Of a stretch of DNA of 7,394 bases, positions 5,988 to 7,394 are shown one piece after another. The position numbers and the translations under genes are program-made. Below the pieces are notes generated by a model that was given only the letters and a program-made list of their open reading frames with translations, was not told the DNA's origin and ran no database searches. The DNA comes from Candidatus Bathyarchaeota archaeon (GTDB lineage Archaea > Thermoproteota > Bathyarchaeia > Bathyarchaeales > UBA233), in assembly GCA_004376975.1 (NCBI GenBank), contig SOJA01000208.1:1-7394 (forward strand), read 5' to 3'. Within the stretch, counting starts at the first letter, position 1; each line of letters opens with the position of its first letter.

Positions 5988-6231
5988 TTATTTTCTTTTC
6001 CTAAACAACATTATCTCTTGAAGCGCCGTATATACACACTTAAATCCGGCTGTTAAAAGCTGCCTTGCTTCCTCAGTGTTCTTCACAACCCTTGAAACGT
6101 ATTAATCGTTCTTTGAAATGGACAAGCTGCGTGTACTTAAGTATGTTTTCAATGTTCCTGTAACTCAGCGTTTGCAACACGTAGATTGAAGTTACTCTGG
6201 GAATAAAAATGAATGTAATGGTCACGTTCAT
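5988..6231 (-). pseudogene. Decayed tyrosine recombinase (archaeal integrase), C-terminal remnant
   Basis: Two minus-strand frames together read like the C-terminus of an archaeal XerD/SSV-type integrase. The upstream frame (about 6189-6100) gives SIYVLQTLSYRN, IENILKYTQLVHFKE, comparable to the family pattern ILYVMQLLGHRNIKNTL.YTQL. The downstream frame (6101-5988) gives VSRVVKNTEEARQLLTAGFK and ends MLFRKRK plus TAA, comparable to VAKTVEEA..LIEAGFEYV...KLFRK. The frames differ by one base near 6100-6106. The nucleophile tyrosine in LKYTQL is kept, but the LLGH catalytic histidine is replaced (TLSY). Further upstream the frame has stops and no clear Arg-His box, and the N-terminal domain is missing. 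So the gene is inactive: frameshifted, mutated in its active site and truncated. Its position beside tRNA-Gly fits the use of tRNA genes as integration sites. The 5' boundary is approximate. Confidence 0.72.
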
Positions 6232-6323
6232 CCATCCTTCAACTCAACCGTATTGTAAACAATTCTTGAAACCCAACTTTCCAAAAAAATTCGAAAGCAA
6301 GTAGACACACCTATATGATGTAT

Positions 6324-6457
6324 GAAAAAAAGGGTTTTGTGGGTGACATCTACATTGTGGTTTGTTAGAAGCCATAAAGGACTAACATGCACGTATCTTT
6401 TGGATTATGAGCATTGGGATTCAATCGAAGTTTCTTCCACAAGCCATAAAACTGAAG
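6324..6457. repeat. Intergenic repeat copy 4
   Basis: The 5' block is GAAAAAAAGGGTTTTGTGGG (6324-6343), followed by TGACATCTACATTGTGG, and is closest to copy 2. The 3' block (6424-6457) is nearly identical to 2371-2405. The middle is shorter than in copy 2 and poorly conserved except for TTTTGGATTATGAGCATTGG (6398-6417). It fills the space between the integrase remnant and the LLM oxidoreductase gene. The rest of this 546-base gap (5953-6498) holds the integrase remnant and, from about 6232 to 6323, AT-rich sequence in which nothing is recognised. Confidence 0.6.
6427..6451 (+). promoter_or_regulatory. Putative promoter/operator of the LLM oxidoreductase gene
   Basis: GAAG-TTT-CTTC (6427-6437), CACAAG, then CCATAAAA (6444-6451) as TATA-like box, about 50 bases before the ATG at 6499. 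Transcription from near 6473 would leave a leader of about 25 bases carrying AAGAGGAT (6486-6493) as ribosome-binding site. The arrangement duplicates that at 2374-2398 before an unrelated gene, which suggests shared control or a shared mobile origin. Confidence 0.4.
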
Positions 6458-6498
6458 AAGAGGAAATCACATGTTCATTTCGGTAAAGAGGATTCGAT

Positions 6499-7347
6499 AT
6501 GAAGTTTGGATTAAATGTGATACATGTTTGGAATATTGAAAATCCAGCAGAGTACATTCTGAATCTTGCGGTTGCTGCTGATAAAGCAGGATGGGAAGGT
6601 TTATTCTTGTGGGACCACATAACATGGTCTTTCCATGGCCCTGCACCTTTAACAGATCCTTGGACAATGCTTGCAGGTATAGCTACTAGGACTAAGAATC
6701 TCAGACTTGGAACTATTGTCGCCCCTTTGCCACGTAGAAGACCTCAGGTGGTAGCAAGGCAGTTAGTTACTTTAGACCACTTATCAAACGGTCATGCTGT
6801 TCTAGGAGTAGGCTTGGGTGGCGATGCACGAGACTACACTGCTTTTGGAGAGAAATTTGAATACAAGCTTTTGGCTGATAAACTTGATGAGGCTCTAGAT
6901 GTCATAACCGGTCTTTGGTCTGGAGAAGCCTTCACTTATCATGGAAAATGTTACGTTGTAGAAGAGGTAACGTTCCTACCTAAACCTATTCAAGAGCCAC
7001 GAATACCGATATGGGTTGGTGGCGAAAGTAAGGGGGCACTCAAGAGAGCCAGTAGATTTGATGGATGGGTCATTGGTGGACCAGCTCCATCAGCTAATGC
7101 AAAGGGTTTTTCTCTTGAACAAGTTTCAAAAGCTGCAAAAAAGATCCAGCATTATCGAGTGAAAGAAGACCCATTTGACATAATCTACGGAATGGAGTTT
7201 CCTGAAGAAGAGAATGTTCTTAGAGAAACTGTTCGGAAGGCAGATTCGGTGGGCGTGACTTGGATGCTTGAAGGAATTTACGGTTTAAGATATAGTAATG
7301 AGCAAGCCCTCGAAAGAGTGAGGAAGGGTCCCCCTCAAATCGATTAG
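6499..7347 (+). CDS. LLM-class (luciferase-like) flavin- or F420-dependent oxidoreductase
   Basis: A 282-residue TIM-barrel oxidoreductase of the bacterial luciferase-like superfamily, predicted cytosolic, using FMN or coenzyme F420. The N-terminal strand MKFGLNVIHVWN leads to GWEGLFLWDHITW (31-43). Next come DPWTMLAGIATRTKNLRLGT (53-72), APLPRRRPQVVARQLVTLDH (75-94) and LSNGHAVLGVGLGG (95-108). The second half has LLADKLDEALDVITGLWSGE (124-143) and FLPKPIQEPRIPIWVGG (159-175), the usual phosphate-proximal region, then RASRFDGWVIGG (183-194). The order is typical and complete, and the length is at the short end for the family. The ATG is supported by AAGAGGAT (6486-6493). In an archaeon F420 is a likely cofactor, but FMN cannot be excluded and the substrate cannot be inferred. 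The adjacent integrase remnant hints at an accessory gene. The 47 bases after the stop show nothing recognisable. Confidence 0.9.
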   Translation: MKFGLNVIHVWNIENPAEYILNLAVAADKAGWEGLFLWDHITWSFHGPAPLTDPWTMLAGIATRTKNLRLGTIVAPLPRRRPQVVARQLVTLDHLSNGHAVLGVGLGGDARDYTAFGEKFEYKLLADKLDEALDVITGLWSGEAFTYHGKCYVVEEVTFLPKPIQEPRIPIWVGGESKGALKRASRFDGWVIGGPAPSANAKGFSLEQVSKAAKKIQHYRVKEDPFDIIYGMEFPEEENVLRETVRKADSVGVTWMLEGIYGLRYSNEQALERVRKGPPQID

Positions 7348-7394
7348 AAGTTTATAGTCGGAAAAGGAATTCCATTCCAACACATTACTAGAAC

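Noticed and set aside
6405..6667. Minus-strand reading frames overlapping the start of the LLM gene
   Set aside because: They are antisense to the strongly supported oxidoreductase start and its promoter region, with no recognisable motifs.

Overview
The window looks archaeal. The evidence is a tRNA-Gly(GCC) without an encoded CCA, a Nip7/PUA-domain ribosome-biogenesis protein overlapping an RsmB/NSUN-type cytosine-C5 RNA methyltransferase, a TATA-like box placed for a leaderless transcript, and a secreted beta-helix protein ending in a 'PEFPS + hydrophobic segment + basic tail' anchor. Base composition is moderately AT-rich. The mix of housekeeping genes and the style of the NosD-like protein and integrase remnant would fit a Bathyarchaeia-like or other TACK-group genome. 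That placement is inference from recall, not from a phylogeny.

Layout: a 5'-truncated histidyl-tRNA synthetase (1-1201, +) is followed by a 240-bp intergenic stretch holding a repeat copy and a tRNA-like fragment. Next is a short-chain dehydrogenase/reductase (1444-2196, +) whose last residues look frameshifted. A second 240-bp intergenic stretch, with a longer repeat copy, precedes a 616-residue secreted, membrane-anchored beta-helix protein (2440-4290, +). This converges on a two-gene minus-strand operon (5754 down to 4406) of an m5C RNA methyltransferase and Nip7, joined by an ATGA overlap. Upstream of the operon is a minus-strand tRNA-Gly (5878-5952). Next to that is a decayed tyrosine-recombinase gene (about 5988-6231, minus). 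After a last repeat copy comes an LLM-class (luciferase-like) flavin-dependent oxidoreductase (6499-7347, +).

The main structure not explained by the genes is a degenerate intergenic repeat. Four copies in the same orientation begin with A6-A8 plus a G-run (1283, 2238, 4329, 6324). In three of them a second block containing CCACAAG and a TATA-like element lies about 50-75 bp before the next plus-strand gene. The second block is nearly identical at 2371-2405 and 6424-6457 and carries the palindrome GAAGTTTCTTC. It could be a shared promoter/operator, a small mobile repeat, or a small-RNA family. RNA processing is a loose theme (HisRS, m5C methyltransferase, Nip7, tRNA-Gly). The SDR, beta-helix and LLM genes look like accessory genes beside remnants of integration. 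No complete novel defence or mobile system is visible.
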